This document shows positions 9,117 through 17,444 of a stretch of 64,000 bases of DNA, piece by piece. Positions within the stretch are counted from its first letter, which is position 1. Each line of letters opens with the position of its first letter. The position numbers and the translations under genes were made by a program. This DNA is from Paenibacillus odorifer. Lineage in GTDB: Bacteria > Bacillota > Bacilli > Paenibacillales > Paenibacillaceae. The notes below the pieces were generated by a model. It did not search any database and was not told the DNA's origin. It saw nothing but the letters and a program-made list of their open reading frames with translations. Location: assembly GCF_000758725.1 (NCBI RefSeq), contig NZ_CP009428.1, positions 5,642,001-5,706,000 on the forward strand, read 5' to 3'.

Positions 9117-9833
9117 TCAGCCCCCCATAGAAGAAATCAAGTGCTGCAGCGAATTCTTGTAGCGGGCATTGGTCGCAGCTGCCTCTGCCATAATTACATC
9201 AAAATATTTGATCGTTCCCATGCCATCATGAGTCCGGTAAGCTGTAAGTGATTGATTCAACATCACAGGTGGATATCCGTTCAGAATGGCGCGGAACCAT
9301 AAGTCATAATCATGTGTGTAAGGAAGTGATTCATCAAAAAGCCCTATGGCTCCAAACACCTCTCGTTTAAACATCACCGTACAGCCATTAATGGGATTAC
9401 CGTGTAAAAAACAACGTAAGTAATCCAGGTGACTAGGAAACAATGGCGCAGCATTCAGCTGAACCAGCTGCGATTGAGCGTTAATATAATTAAAGTTGGT
9501 ATAGGAGATTAACAAGTGGTTCTGCTCCATGAACAGAACCTGATTGTTGATCTTATCCCGATAAAATAAATCGTCTGAACTAAGCCAGACCACATAGTCC
9601 CCTGTTGCATTCAAAATGCCGTGATTCAGTGCGGAGGCGGTTCCCCCGTTGCCTTTGCCCAAATAATGAATTCGGGAGAGATACGGTGTAATTAGATTGC
9701 TATGAGCGTGCGAGCCGTCATCGACAATAATGATCTCGTAAGGTTCCCAAGACTGGGAGAGCGCACTTTGCAGGGCGTGTTCAATATAAGGACAATTATA
9801 AAAAGGAATCACTACCGAAACCTTCGGTCTCAT
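9117..9833 (-). CDS. family 2 glycosyltransferase
   Basis: This 238-residue GT-A enzyme has VSVVIPFYNCPYIEHALQSALSQSW, EIIIVDDGSHAH, GGTASALNHGILNATGDY and SSDDLFYRDK (DxD-type site). It appears paralogous to the enzyme at 7779-8501, with a methyltransferase gene between them. The ATG follows GGGGAGG and overlaps the preceding reductase gene by 4 bases, so it is translationally coupled in the cluster. Confidence 0.87.
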   Translation of the reverse strand: MRPKVSVVIPFYNCPYIEHALQSALSQSWEPYEIIIVDDGSHAHSNLITPYLSRIHYLGKGNGGTASALNHGILNATGDYVVWLSSDDLFYRDKINNQVLFMEQNHLLISYTNFNYINAQSQLVQLNAAPLFPSHLDYLRCFLHGNPINGCTVMFKREVFGAIGLFDESLPYTHDYDLWFRAILNGYPPVMLNQSLTAYRTHDGMGTIKYFDVIMAEAAATNARYKNSLQHLISSMGG

Positions 9834-10801
9834 AACAACCTCCCCTCCCCGTTAACTCGGTAATAATTCAAAATATCCATTAACGATTGGCTAAGCCCAA
9901 TCTCCGGACGCCAGCCCAGTGAAGACACATCAGCCTCAGGGGTTGATGCTTCTGAATGAACCTTCTTATCCGCTGTGGCTGCGATCTCTGAAATAGCCCG
10001 TTCAGCATCTGCAGGTCCCCAGTCCATTGGCACTGGTCCTACAGAATGACTGAGCAGCTGCTCCGCGATCTCCCCGAGTTCCCGCTGCTTCCCCGAATCG
10101 ATGCGATAGATGGTTCCATTTGTACCTTTACGCAAAATGTAGTCATAAGCTCTAACGGCATCTCTAACATCTAAAAAATCACGCAGCGCATAACGAGAAG
10201 AGAGCTTAAATGGAGGTATTTCCTCATCTGGCTGGACTTCACTTCGAACAATGTGCTGTGCTAATAAAGAGCAGAAGCCGGTGGAAGGACCGGGACCAAT
10301 CAGATTACACGGCTCAGCCAGCAGAATCGGCTGTTTAAATAAGGTGCCCCATGCGAGGGACACCAGCTCTTCTATTGTTTTGCTAAGGCTATACGGGTGT
10401 GGTGGCCCAGCCACCACACCCGGTTTGAACTTAAGTCTGGAGCCTGCCACTAGAATCCGACTGCTCGGCAAGCTTCGCATTGCCTCTAGTAAATATAAGG
10501 TGGCCATCACATTTGTCTCCATATAAAGCAAGGGATTAAGCCATGACTCGGGTACGGAGTTCTTCCCAGCCAAATGAAGGACAGCGTCCGGCGCAGTTTG
10601 CTTGATCATCTCAGCTACTGCTTTCCGGTCACTTAAATCACAAACATATATCTTTACTCCTTCTGGAAAAAGAGTGGAGGCAGCTGTCGATTGCGGCCGC
10701 AATACAGCGATAACCTCAGCCCCTCCTGCCGAAAATAATCGAACCGCATGTTGCCCGGTGAATCCACCGGCTCCGGTAATCAGAAGTCTTTGCCCTGTCA
10801 T
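9830..10801 (-). CDS. NAD-dependent epimerase/reductase, Rmd-like
   Basis: This extended SDR of 323 residues has an N-terminal LLITGAGGFTGQHAV (GxxGxxG) and the catalytic Y-x3-K in HPYSLSKTIEE. The segment NLIGPGPSTGF recalls GDP-6-deoxy-D-mannose reductases (Rmd) and related GDP-mannose pathway enzymes. No GDP-mannose 4,6-dehydratase is in the window, so its substrate would have to be made elsewhere, or it acts on another 4-keto sugar. It overlaps both neighbours by 4 bases. Confidence 0.75.
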   Translation of the reverse strand: MTGQRLLITGAGGFTGQHAVRLFSAGGAEVIAVLRPQSTAASTLFPEGVKIYVCDLSDRKAVAEMIKQTAPDAVLHLAGKNSVPESWLNPLLYMETNVMATLYLLEAMRSLPSSRILVAGSRLKFKPGVVAGPPHPYSLSKTIEELVSLAWGTLFKQPILLAEPCNLIGPGPSTGFCSLLAQHIVRSEVQPDEEIPPFKLSSRYALRDFLDVRDAVRAYDYILRKGTNGTIYRIDSGKQRELGEIAEQLLSHSVGPVPMDWGPADAERAISEIAATADKKVHSEASTPEADVSSLGWRPEIGLSQSLMDILNYYRVNGEGRLL

Positions 10802-11637
10802 AAATACATCTCTGACTGTTTCATCCAGTCAGCCAGTTCCTGCAGCATTAAAGGATATGAAGGCAGCGGCAAGAGGAAATCCGCTCTTGTATTCACTAGT
10901 GTACGATCCTGAATATGTTCATCCTCAGGGATGATCTCCACATTTTCTTTATGAAAAGCCGCCTGAATATGCTGAAGCAGCTCATATTTACTTACTGGCT
11001 CTGGATGCGCTAAATGGATCAGCCCCGATACGGAGGAATCCAGCATTACATCCACTGCTTTGGCTAATTGGAGCGTTGTGACCCCGTTCCACATCACCCG
11101 CCGGTATCCTGAAACTTTACCACTCTGCGCCAGGAACCAATCCATCAGACCAATACCGCCTGAGCGGATTTCGGGGCCAATAATGGAAGTGCGAATCGTA
11201 AGATGCCCGGGTTTTTGCACCTCACCGAGGCTTTTCGAAATTGCATATACAGAGGTTCCATCAGGAGCATCCTCTTCGGTGTACCCTCCGCGTGTTCCTT
11301 CGAACACGCAGTCGGTACTGATATGGATGAGCCTTGCCTGAACATCCTCCGCCTTTCGCCACAAGTGATGAGGGAGAAAGCCATTCACGTGGTAAGCCCC
11401 AATTTTGTCACGCTCCGCGAATTGATTGAGAACCCCCATTGCATTGATAATGCAATGAGGGGAAACGATATCGACCAGCTTCTCAACTCCGGCTATATCG
11501 TTCGCATCTACATACAGCCCGCCAAGATCGCTCTTATCCCGGGTTGTATGGAAGACGTGATGCTTGCCCTGGCGGCGAAAATAATCCGCCAGCATATGCC
11601 CCGCCATACCGTTTCCACCTAGGATAAGCAGCTTCAT
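10798..11637 (-). CDS. RmlD-like nucleotide-sugar 4-keto reductase
   Basis: This 279-residue SDR has LLILGGNGMAGHML at its N-terminus, STDCVFEGTRGGYTEEDAP, and the Y-x3-K site VYAISKSLGE, all typical of RmlD-like reductases. It follows the CapE-like dehydratase gene and precedes the Rmd-like gene, with 4-base overlaps on both sides. It lacks the C-terminal cupin domain of CapF/WbjC-type enzymes, so it resembles WbvR-type reductases of the UDP-L-rhamnosamine/quinovosamine route (inference). Confidence 0.78.
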   Translation of the reverse strand: MKLLILGGNGMAGHMLADYFRRQGKHHVFHTTRDKSDLGGLYVDANDIAGVEKLVDIVSPHCIINAMGVLNQFAERDKIGAYHVNGFLPHHLWRKAEDVQARLIHISTDCVFEGTRGGYTEEDAPDGTSVYAISKSLGEVQKPGHLTIRTSIIGPEIRSGGIGLMDWFLAQSGKVSGYRRVMWNGVTTLQLAKAVDVMLDSSVSGLIHLAHPEPVSKYELLQHIQAAFHKENVEIIPEDEHIQDRTLVNTRADFLLPLPSYPLMLQELADWMKQSEMYL

Positions 11638-12620
11638 TGCAGGAACCCTCCCCGGATCAAGATGCTTTTGATCTCTTCCCGATCCATCAGATTCGTCTCT
11701 GAACTGAAGCTATTGAAAGAGACATGAGGATAAGCGCTATAATGTGCCTTTAATTCCGGCATGTTCAGCGTAGGGAGAATTACTAGATACTGTTCATCGT
11801 AGACAACGGTAGTTAAGCTTTCGAAATCGCTCATCAGAATCTCGTGGATTTTCTCCCCCGGACGAATCCCGGTCTCGACAATACTCACATTGGACTCTCC
11901 GGAAGCTTCAATCAGCACCTCAGCAAGATCGATAATTCGGCAGGTAGGCATAGTCATGACGAAGATTTCTCCACCCAAGCTAACCTCAGAAGCTTTAAAT
12001 AATAATGTAATAGCATCGCGTAGGGTAAAAAAGAAGCGGGTCATTTTCATATCCGTAATGCGTACCTGACCCTTATCCTTAATCTGCTTCATGAACAAAT
12101 GCACGACGCTGCCGTTCGTTCCGAGCACATTACCTCCGCGTACAGTAACGAACCGGGTGTTTGAGCCAATCAGATTGGCATAAACGAACAATTTTTCCCC
12201 GATCGCTTTGGTCATTCCATAGAAGTTGGATGGGTTCGCAGCCTTATCGGTAGAGATGTAAATTGCTTTTTCAACGCCATTTACAATGGCAGCTTCGATC
12301 ACATTTTGAGTTCCCACTACATTGGTTTTGAGTGCTTCATAAGGCTGATCTTCACAGACTGGAACATGTTTGAGCGCCGCCAGATGAAAGATGTAATCAA
12401 CGCCACGGCAGGCTGCAATCAGCGCATCCTTGTCACGGATATCGCCAATGATAAAGCTGAGACGTTGATCTTCAAACTCCCGGCTCATCGCCACTTGAGC
12501 GGATTCACTGCGGGAGAATACGATGATTTCCTTAGGATTTTGTGGCAGAAGTTGCCTAATCAGCTCATGCCCCCAGGAACCAGTTCCGCCTGTGACCACA
12601 ATCCTTTTATTATTGAACAT
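11634..12620 (-). CDS. CapE/FnlA-like UDP-GlcNAc dehydratase-epimerase
   Basis: This polysaccharide-biosynthesis SDR (about 328 residues) has RIVVTGGTGSWGHELIRQLL, the strand HLAALKHVPVCEDQPYEA, and the STDKAANPSNFYGMTKAIGE segment typical of PseB/CapE/FnlA enzymes. The family converts UDP-GlcNAc to a 4-keto-6-deoxy sugar. The frame is open to 12635, but GGAGGG is 7 bases before the ATG at 12620, which I take as the start. The start lies inside the end of the 2-epimerase gene (11-base overlap). Confidence 0.83.
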   Translation of the reverse strand: MFNNKRIVVTGGTGSWGHELIRQLLPQNPKEIIVFSRSESAQVAMSREFEDQRLSFIIGDIRDKDALIAACRGVDYIFHLAALKHVPVCEDQPYEALKTNVVGTQNVIEAAIVNGVEKAIYISTDKAANPSNFYGMTKAIGEKLFVYANLIGSNTRFVTVRGGNVLGTNGSVVHLFMKQIKDKGQVRITDMKMTRFFFTLRDAITLLFKASEVSLGGEIFVMTMPTCRIIDLAEVLIEASGESNVSIVETGIRPGEKIHEILMSDFESLTTVVYDEQYLVILPTLNMPELKAHYSAYPHVSFNSFSSETNLMDREEIKSILIRGGFLQ

Positions 12621-13704
12621 GCAGGTTCCCTCCAAGCAAGAATTTAACTACCTTGACCGAAACATCCGGAGTCATGTATCCTTCCGGTGCCTCCCAATCC
12701 CGATTGAGCGCCGTCATCAGCTTGACGCTGCGAAGAATACTTTTCTGATCTACACCTGAGACTACATTGCTGCCACAATCCACTGTTTCTGGACGTTCCG
12801 TCGTTCTGCGAATCGTAACTGTTGGCACTTTCATCAAGCAGCATTCCTCCTGTACAGTCCCGCTGTCGGTGATGGCACATAAGGCGTGCTGTTCCAAATA
12901 GACAAAATCAAAAAATCCGAAAGGTTCATGAAATTCAACTAGTGGGTTCATTGGAAGGGAAAATTGCTCGGTAAGTTTGGAGCGAGTGCGAGGATGAATG
13001 CTGCATATTAAACGAATTCCAAAATGCTCAGCCACTGCGTTAAGACCCGACATAATTTGTACAAGGGACTCTGGATCGTCTACATTCTCAGCACGGTGGG
13101 CCGTGACTAGAAAATACTGTCCTGAGGTAAGCTTCAGCTGCTCCAGAATGTCGCTAGTTTGGATTTTGTGCTCAAAATGGGTCATGACCTCATGGATCGG
13201 ATTTCCTGTTAACACGATACGCCTGCTGGGGAAACCTTCGCTGATTAGATGTCTTTTGCTCTGCTGCGTATAAGGCATATTAATGGTCGAAACGGCGTCG
13301 ATGACACGGCGGTTTTTCTCTTCTGGTACTTGGAGGTCATAGCAACGGTTGCCCGCTTCCATATGCACCACCGGAATTCCCATACGTTCAGCCAAAATCG
13401 CGCATAACGCGCTGTTCGTATCGCCCAGAAGCAAGATACGATCTGGCTGTTCTTTTAGTAAAATGCTTTCTAACCCTCCGAACATGGCGGCAAGCTGACC
13501 GCCTAGTCCTGCTTGTTTATCCTGCAGCACATAATCCGGTGCCCGCAGTCCCAGCTCAGCAAAGAAAATGCCGCTGAGACTGGCGGTGAAGTTCTGGCCT
13601 GTATGCACCAGGATGTGCCGCTCAGCATGTTCGTCGAGAAGCGGAATGATTACACTGAGGCGAATGATTTCAGGCCTCGTGCCTAAAATCGTCATGATCT
13701 TCAT
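12610..13704 (-). CDS. UDP-N-acetylglucosamine 2-epimerase family enzyme
   Basis: The 364 residues match the non-hydrolysing WecB/FnlC family: ILGTRPEIIRLSVIIPLL, HTGQNFTASLSG, EAGNRCYDLQVPEEKNR, TAHRAENVDD and TDSGTVQEECCLMKVPTVTI. These enzymes epimerise C2 of UDP-HexNAc. Followed directly by CapE-like and RmlD-like genes, it completes a three-enzyme set like CapE-F-G or WbvB-R-D, which make L-configured 2-acetamido-2,6-dideoxy sugars. SD AGGGGAG is well placed. A 51-bp repeat array lies immediately upstream. Confidence 0.88.
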   Translation of the reverse strand: MKIMTILGTRPEIIRLSVIIPLLDEHAERHILVHTGQNFTASLSGIFFAELGLRAPDYVLQDKQAGLGGQLAAMFGGLESILLKEQPDRILLLGDTNSALCAILAERMGIPVVHMEAGNRCYDLQVPEEKNRRVIDAVSTINMPYTQQSKRHLISEGFPSRRIVLTGNPIHEVMTHFEHKIQTSDILEQLKLTSGQYFLVTAHRAENVDDPESLVQIMSGLNAVAEHFGIRLICSIHPRTRSKLTEQFSLPMNPLVEFHEPFGFFDFVYLEQHALCAITDSGTVQEECCLMKVPTVTIRRTTERPETVDCGSNVVSGVDQKSILRSVKLMTALNRDWEAPEGYMTPDVSVKVVKFLLGGNLHVQ

Positions 13705-13740
13705 GAGTTCACTCCCCTGCCTGTTTAATTATGGTCTGAC

Positions 13741-14347
13741 TTGGCTCAGTCAGCGGACTGTGCTCTGGTTGCTGGATTGAGCTCTTTAAACGGGATTTTT
13801 ACCGTTCATTGCGCTCAAGTTGCTGGATTGAGCTCATTTAGCGGGACTTATACCGTTCATTTGGCTCAGATTGCTGGATTGAGCTCATTTAGCGGGATTT
13901 ATACCGTTCATTTGGCTCAGATTGCTGGATTGAGCTCATTTAGCGGGAAATGTACCGTTCATTTGGCTCAGGTTGCTGGATTGAGCTCTTTAAACGGGAT
14001 TTTTACCGTTCATTGCGCTCAAGTTGCTGGATTGAGCTCTTTTTGCGGGAAATGTACCGTTCATTTGGCTCAGGTTGCTGGATTGAGCTCTTTAAACGGG
14101 ATTTTTTACCGTTCATTGCGCTCAAGTTGCTGGATTGAGCTCTTTTTGCGGGAAATGTACCGTTCATTTGGCTCAGGTTGCTGGATTGAGCTCATTTTGC
14201 GGGAAATGTACCGTTCATTTAGCTCAAGTTGCTGGATTGAGCTCTTTTTGCGGGATTTTTTACCGTTCATTGCGCTCAAGTTGCTGGATTGAGCACTTTT
14301 TGCGGGAAATGTACCGTTCATTTGGCTCAGGTTGCTGGATTGAGCTC
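13741..14347. repeat. 51-bp tandem repeat array, about 12 units
   Basis: The core GCTGGATTGAGC recurs at 13771, 13822, 13873, 13924, 13975, 14026, 14077, 14129, 14180, 14231, 14283 (GAGCAC variant follows) and 14334. Spacing is 51 bases, twice 52. Some units contain GCTCAA-N9-TTGAGC, a small hairpin, and nearly all contain GAGCTC. Units differ by a few bases and there are no unique spacers, so this is not a CRISPR. It fills the gap between the GT4 gene and the epimerase gene inside the minus-strand cluster. Both strands stay open in one frame because 51 is 17 codons, but no ribosome-binding site supports a gene. Confidence 0.95.
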
Positions 14348-14408
14348 AATGAAGAGCATTTTTATCTCTCTTTGTACTCAGCTTGCCACTTCGCTGCAAT
14401 CGAGGCAT

Positions 14409-15881
14409 TTACGCCGCGCGCCGCCGTCCACCGCGGCGGGCCCGGCGGCGCTTGCCCCCGGCGGTGCTGCGCCGCCGGGCAGAACCTTTACGCCGCTTGC
14501 GAGCAACGCGGCGCAAAACCAACGGGCGCCCGCTTCGCCGGCGCGCCCGGGCTTTGCCGCGCCGCTTGCGGGCGACGCGGCTTGGCAGGCCCTTGCTTCG
14601 CGGCGGCAAAGCCGGCGACGCTGCGGGTAAGTCAGGCTGGACAGCGGGTGGTTCCACCACCACCACGCTGTCAGCCTCGCGCACCGCGGGTGCGCTGCAA
14701 TAGCGGAGGTTCCACATCTCCGCAAGACCCTGCAGGCGGCTCCGATAAGCCGCCGGACCATAGACGGCGTCGACGCGCTCCCGCGCTTGACTGCCTATAG
14801 TTAACGCCATTCCTGGCTGCGCCAGCATGACGTTGACTCTTTCTGCCAGCGCGGAAATGTCCGATGCTGGCACGAGATTTTCGCCGCAGCCCGCTGCGTG
14901 CAGAATTTCTCGTAAGCCCCCAGAGTCGTAAGCGACCACGGGTTTTCCAAAAGCCATTCCTTCCAGAGCAGTCATGCCGAAGCCTTCGCGGATCAGACTA
15001 GGAACCACTAGCACATCCATGGCGCAATAAGCGGATGGAAGGCATTCAGCATAACCAACAAATTTAAACCGGGTGTACAGTCCCTCAAGCTTCACCTTGC
15101 GGACACAACGCTCATAGTAGCTTTTATCACCAGCAGACCCAATGACAACAAATTTCGAGCTTGGATGAACCGCGTGCACAAGCACAGCCATTTTCACAAA
15201 ATGTTCTAGCCCTTTTTCCTTGTTGATAAAAGAAGAAATATAACCGACCAGCTGTTCATGCGGTTTAACCCGCAATTCCCGCCGCCGTTCGCTCCGAAGC
15301 TTGCTCCAAGCCTCAATCATCATCTCTTTATCATTCCAAGAGGGAGGCAGCTGGATCACTTTTTCCGCTCTCACGTCCTCTGGAAAGCAAGCTGCAGCTG
15401 TTTGTGAAATAGCTAATATCTCATCACTATTCCGATGAATCAGCCCTACACTAATAGGTGTATATTCATTGTCTGTTATCGTCTCTGATATTTTCCATAT
15501 CACCGGAATGCCCAGTGACTTTGCAGCCATTGCTGGCAGAGCATGCACACAGGTACTTGTAATAACAAACGCCGGGCGCAGGGAATTCAGCCAGTCTGTT
15601 AACTCGTGATACTCCCTGCTTTCCTGGAATTTCTGAGCATCTGCCTCCAACCCTGCATAAGGAGTGTACATTCCATATAAAAGAGGAATCGAAAGCAACT
15701 GTACACTTATTCCACAGCTTCGAGCCTGAGAAGTCAGCTTGCCGTCCTGAGGTGCAACGAGAATACAATTAAAGTACGGAGAAAGCTCCTGAGCGAAAAA
15801 CAACAATAGCTTCTCCGCTCCCGTAATACTGCGTGTATTGGATACATGTGAAAAGAGGACGATTGTAGCTTTGTCAGCCAT
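14409..15881 (-). CDS. family 4 glycosyltransferase with Arg-rich C-terminal tail
   Basis: The catalytic part is a GT-B enzyme: an N-terminal SITGAEKLLLFFAQEL segment and a donor site LIREGFGMTALEGMAFGKPVVAYDSGG, with the E-x7-E pair. After about residue 400 comes an acidic/proline linker and then a tail whose last 63 residues contain 26 Arg and 6 Lys. The tail DNA (14409-14640) is visibly much richer in G+C than its surroundings. The frame is open to a GTG at 15926, where AAGGAG directly abuts the start. The ATG at 15881 fits the family N-terminus better, so the start is uncertain. It lies in the CgeB-containing cluster. Confidence 0.82.
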   Translation of the reverse strand: MADKATIVLFSHVSNTRSITGAEKLLLFFAQELSPYFNCILVAPQDGKLTSQARSCGISVQLLSIPLLYGMYTPYAGLEADAQKFQESREYHELTDWLNSLRPAFVITSTCVHALPAMAAKSLGIPVIWKISETITDNEYTPISVGLIHRNSDEILAISQTAAACFPEDVRAEKVIQLPPSWNDKEMMIEAWSKLRSERRRELRVKPHEQLVGYISSFINKEKGLEHFVKMAVLVHAVHPSSKFVVIGSAGDKSYYERCVRKVKLEGLYTRFKFVGYAECLPSAYCAMDVLVVPSLIREGFGMTALEGMAFGKPVVAYDSGGLREILHAAGCGENLVPASDISALAERVNVMLAQPGMALTIGSQARERVDAVYGPAAYRSRLQGLAEMWNLRYCSAPAVREADSVVVVEPPAVQPDLPAASPALPPRSKGLPSRVARKRRGKARARRRSGRPLVLRRVARKRRKGSARRRSTAGGKRRRARRGGRRRAA

Positions 15882-16050
15882 GGCGTTTCGGCGCTCCCTA
15901 ACGAGGGGCCTGGAGCAGCCATTCACCTCCTTAAAAAATTTACAAACTTTCGCTAAATTCTATCCTTCGCAGTAAAACTCTCTTAGAAGATAGTCGCTCC
16001 TGTGACTCGCAACATCGCTTCCGCTTAGCTCTAGAATCTCGTCAGTCAAT

Positions 16051-16269
16051 TCACTTCGCTCCCGAGCTTCGCCCCTTCGCTTCCACTCTGCTCTCGAATC
16101 TAGCCAGTCGCTTCCGCTCCGCTATACAAGCCCGCTCCAGACGTTGCTTCTTTTCATCAGGCCACAGGCATAAGCTGAGGTTCGGTTCTACAGTATATCG
16201 AGGAAAAACAGATGCCGGCACGACACCTGTCCCCTGGTAAGCGCACATTTCCATTCCATTTTCGGGCAT
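16051..16269 (-). CDS. possible small protein of unknown function
   Basis: This 72-residue frame begins 6 bases after the stop of the CgeB-like gene 16275-17417, on the same strand. The C-terminal half is charged and helical in appearance (KKQRLERACIAERKRLARFESR). There is no clear ribosome-binding site. I do not recognise it. The rest of the 16050-15927 gap shows no gene, only GC-poor sequence ending in a strong AAGGAGG. It could be a real coupled gene or a chance frame. Confidence 0.3.
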   Translation of the reverse strand: MPENGMEMCAYQGTGVVPASVFPRYTVEPNLSLCLWPDEKKQRLERACIAERKRLARFESRVEAKGRSSGAK

Positions 16270-16274
16270 ATGAC

Positions 16275-17417
16275 CTAGCCGTAAATTACTGTTAACAGCT
16301 GGTGTATACGTTTAGTGTAGGTGTGATCCTTAAGCGTCCGTTCAAAAGCGCGCAGGGCTATCGCACGACGTTCTTCCTCATGAGTCAGGTAATAACGGAT
16401 TTTATCCATCATTTCTTGAGGGCTTGCAAAAGTCTCAATTTCTTCACCAGGTTTGTAAAAGGATCCCATATCATCTCTGGCATCCACTAATTGCAGCGTA
16501 CCCGTTGCCGCGATTTCAAAAGTACGCGGATTAGGAGATACCGCCGGAATCGAAAGCGTATTGTTGTTCACTACTTCATCAATGTGCGAGCGGTGGAGGT
16601 TGATGACGATTTTGGATCCGCTGTAAGCTACCGCGGTTTCTTGTGGTGACATCCATTTGCCGATCTCAATTCGATCTCCATAAAGCGCTGCTTCAGGCAG
16701 ACGATCCCACCAGATGCCATTAATCACCGTGTTATAGTTCATCAAATCCGGAAGAATCTCACGGAAGAAATTAACCCGGTTCCAATAGGCAGAGCCAATA
16801 AAACTAACTTCGCGATTCAATGGTGAACGTGTTGTAGTTGGACGGTAATGCTCGCGGTGAGCGGCAAAAGGAAGATAATGAACTTCAGGGCAGCCAAGTC
16901 CCTTATAAAAATCAATACAATTACGCTCAAGTGTGAACACAAAATCGTAATGCGCCACAATTTTAACTGTAAAATCAGTGTAATAAGGATCATCTGTAAG
17001 CCAAATGGCTGTCTTAATCCCGCTAGCCCGAAGAACGGAGATCTGCTCAAGCGGTAAATCCATACCGTCCAGCACAAGTACCAGATCCGGTCTTTGAGCG
17101 GCGGCTAACTCCACTAAGTTTTGACGTACATCTGTTATCGTGACTTGTGCGGTTAATTTTTGCAGCGCGTAGAGGACTGCATCGTCTAATGGAGAGTAGG
17201 GATATCCTTTACCAGAAGCCACATACATTACATGAATATTCCGTACAGGAAATACTTCTTCTGGCCGACCATCCAAAATCGCAAGCCGCCCCCGTAAATA
17301 TCCCTCATCATATCCGCCCTTAAAACCACTCAGACGACCACGAAGCTTTTCTTCCTCTGGAGGTGTCAGAGGTAGCGGTGGTGCAGGCATAATAAATTCA
17401 TTGTTGTTCATCATCAT
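16275..17417 (-). CDS. CgeB-like spore-surface glycosyltransferase-type protein
   Basis: This 380-residue protein resembles CgeB-like spore maturation proteins, which carry a Glyco_trans_1_2-type C-terminal domain. Visible parts are the N-terminal GYDEGYLRGRLA motif (residues about 36-47), IKTAIWLTDDPYYTDFT, FVFTLERNCIDFYKGLG, and NPRTFEIAATGTLQLVDARDDMGSFYKPGEEIETF near the C-terminus. It is clearly paralogous to the next gene (17445-18617). SD AAAGGAG precedes three consecutive ATG codons. In Bacillus subtilis, cge genes affect spore surface polysaccharide; a similar role here is inferred. Confidence 0.85.
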   Translation of the reverse strand: MMMNNNEFIMPAPPLPLTPPEEEKLRGRLSGFKGGYDEGYLRGRLAILDGRPEEVFPVRNIHVMYVASGKGYPYSPLDDAVLYALQKLTAQVTITDVRQNLVELAAAQRPDLVLVLDGMDLPLEQISVLRASGIKTAIWLTDDPYYTDFTVKIVAHYDFVFTLERNCIDFYKGLGCPEVHYLPFAAHREHYRPTTTRSPLNREVSFIGSAYWNRVNFFREILPDLMNYNTVINGIWWDRLPEAALYGDRIEIGKWMSPQETAVAYSGSKIVINLHRSHIDEVVNNNTLSIPAVSPNPRTFEIAATGTLQLVDARDDMGSFYKPGEEIETFASPQEMMDKIRYYLTHEEERRAIALRAFERTLKDHTYTKRIHQLLTVIYG

Positions 17418-17444
17418 CCTCGCTCCTTTGTCCCGTTATAGATT

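Noticed and set aside
13741..14292. Plus-strand frame with 17-residue repeats
   Set aside because: It follows from a 51-bp repeat with few stops; there is no ribosome-binding site, and one-base insertions in some units break the frame.
13741..14347. CRISPR array
   Set aside because: The 51-bp units are contiguous, with no conserved-repeat/unique-spacer alternation, and no cas genes are present.
14378..14800. Overlapping frames on both strands in the GC-rich block
   Set aside because: High G+C removes stop codons in all frames; only the glycosyltransferase frame continues into a recognisable protein.
15734..15922. Frame starting at an ATG near a strong SD
   Set aside because: Out of frame with the clear glycosyltransferase and without any family resemblance.
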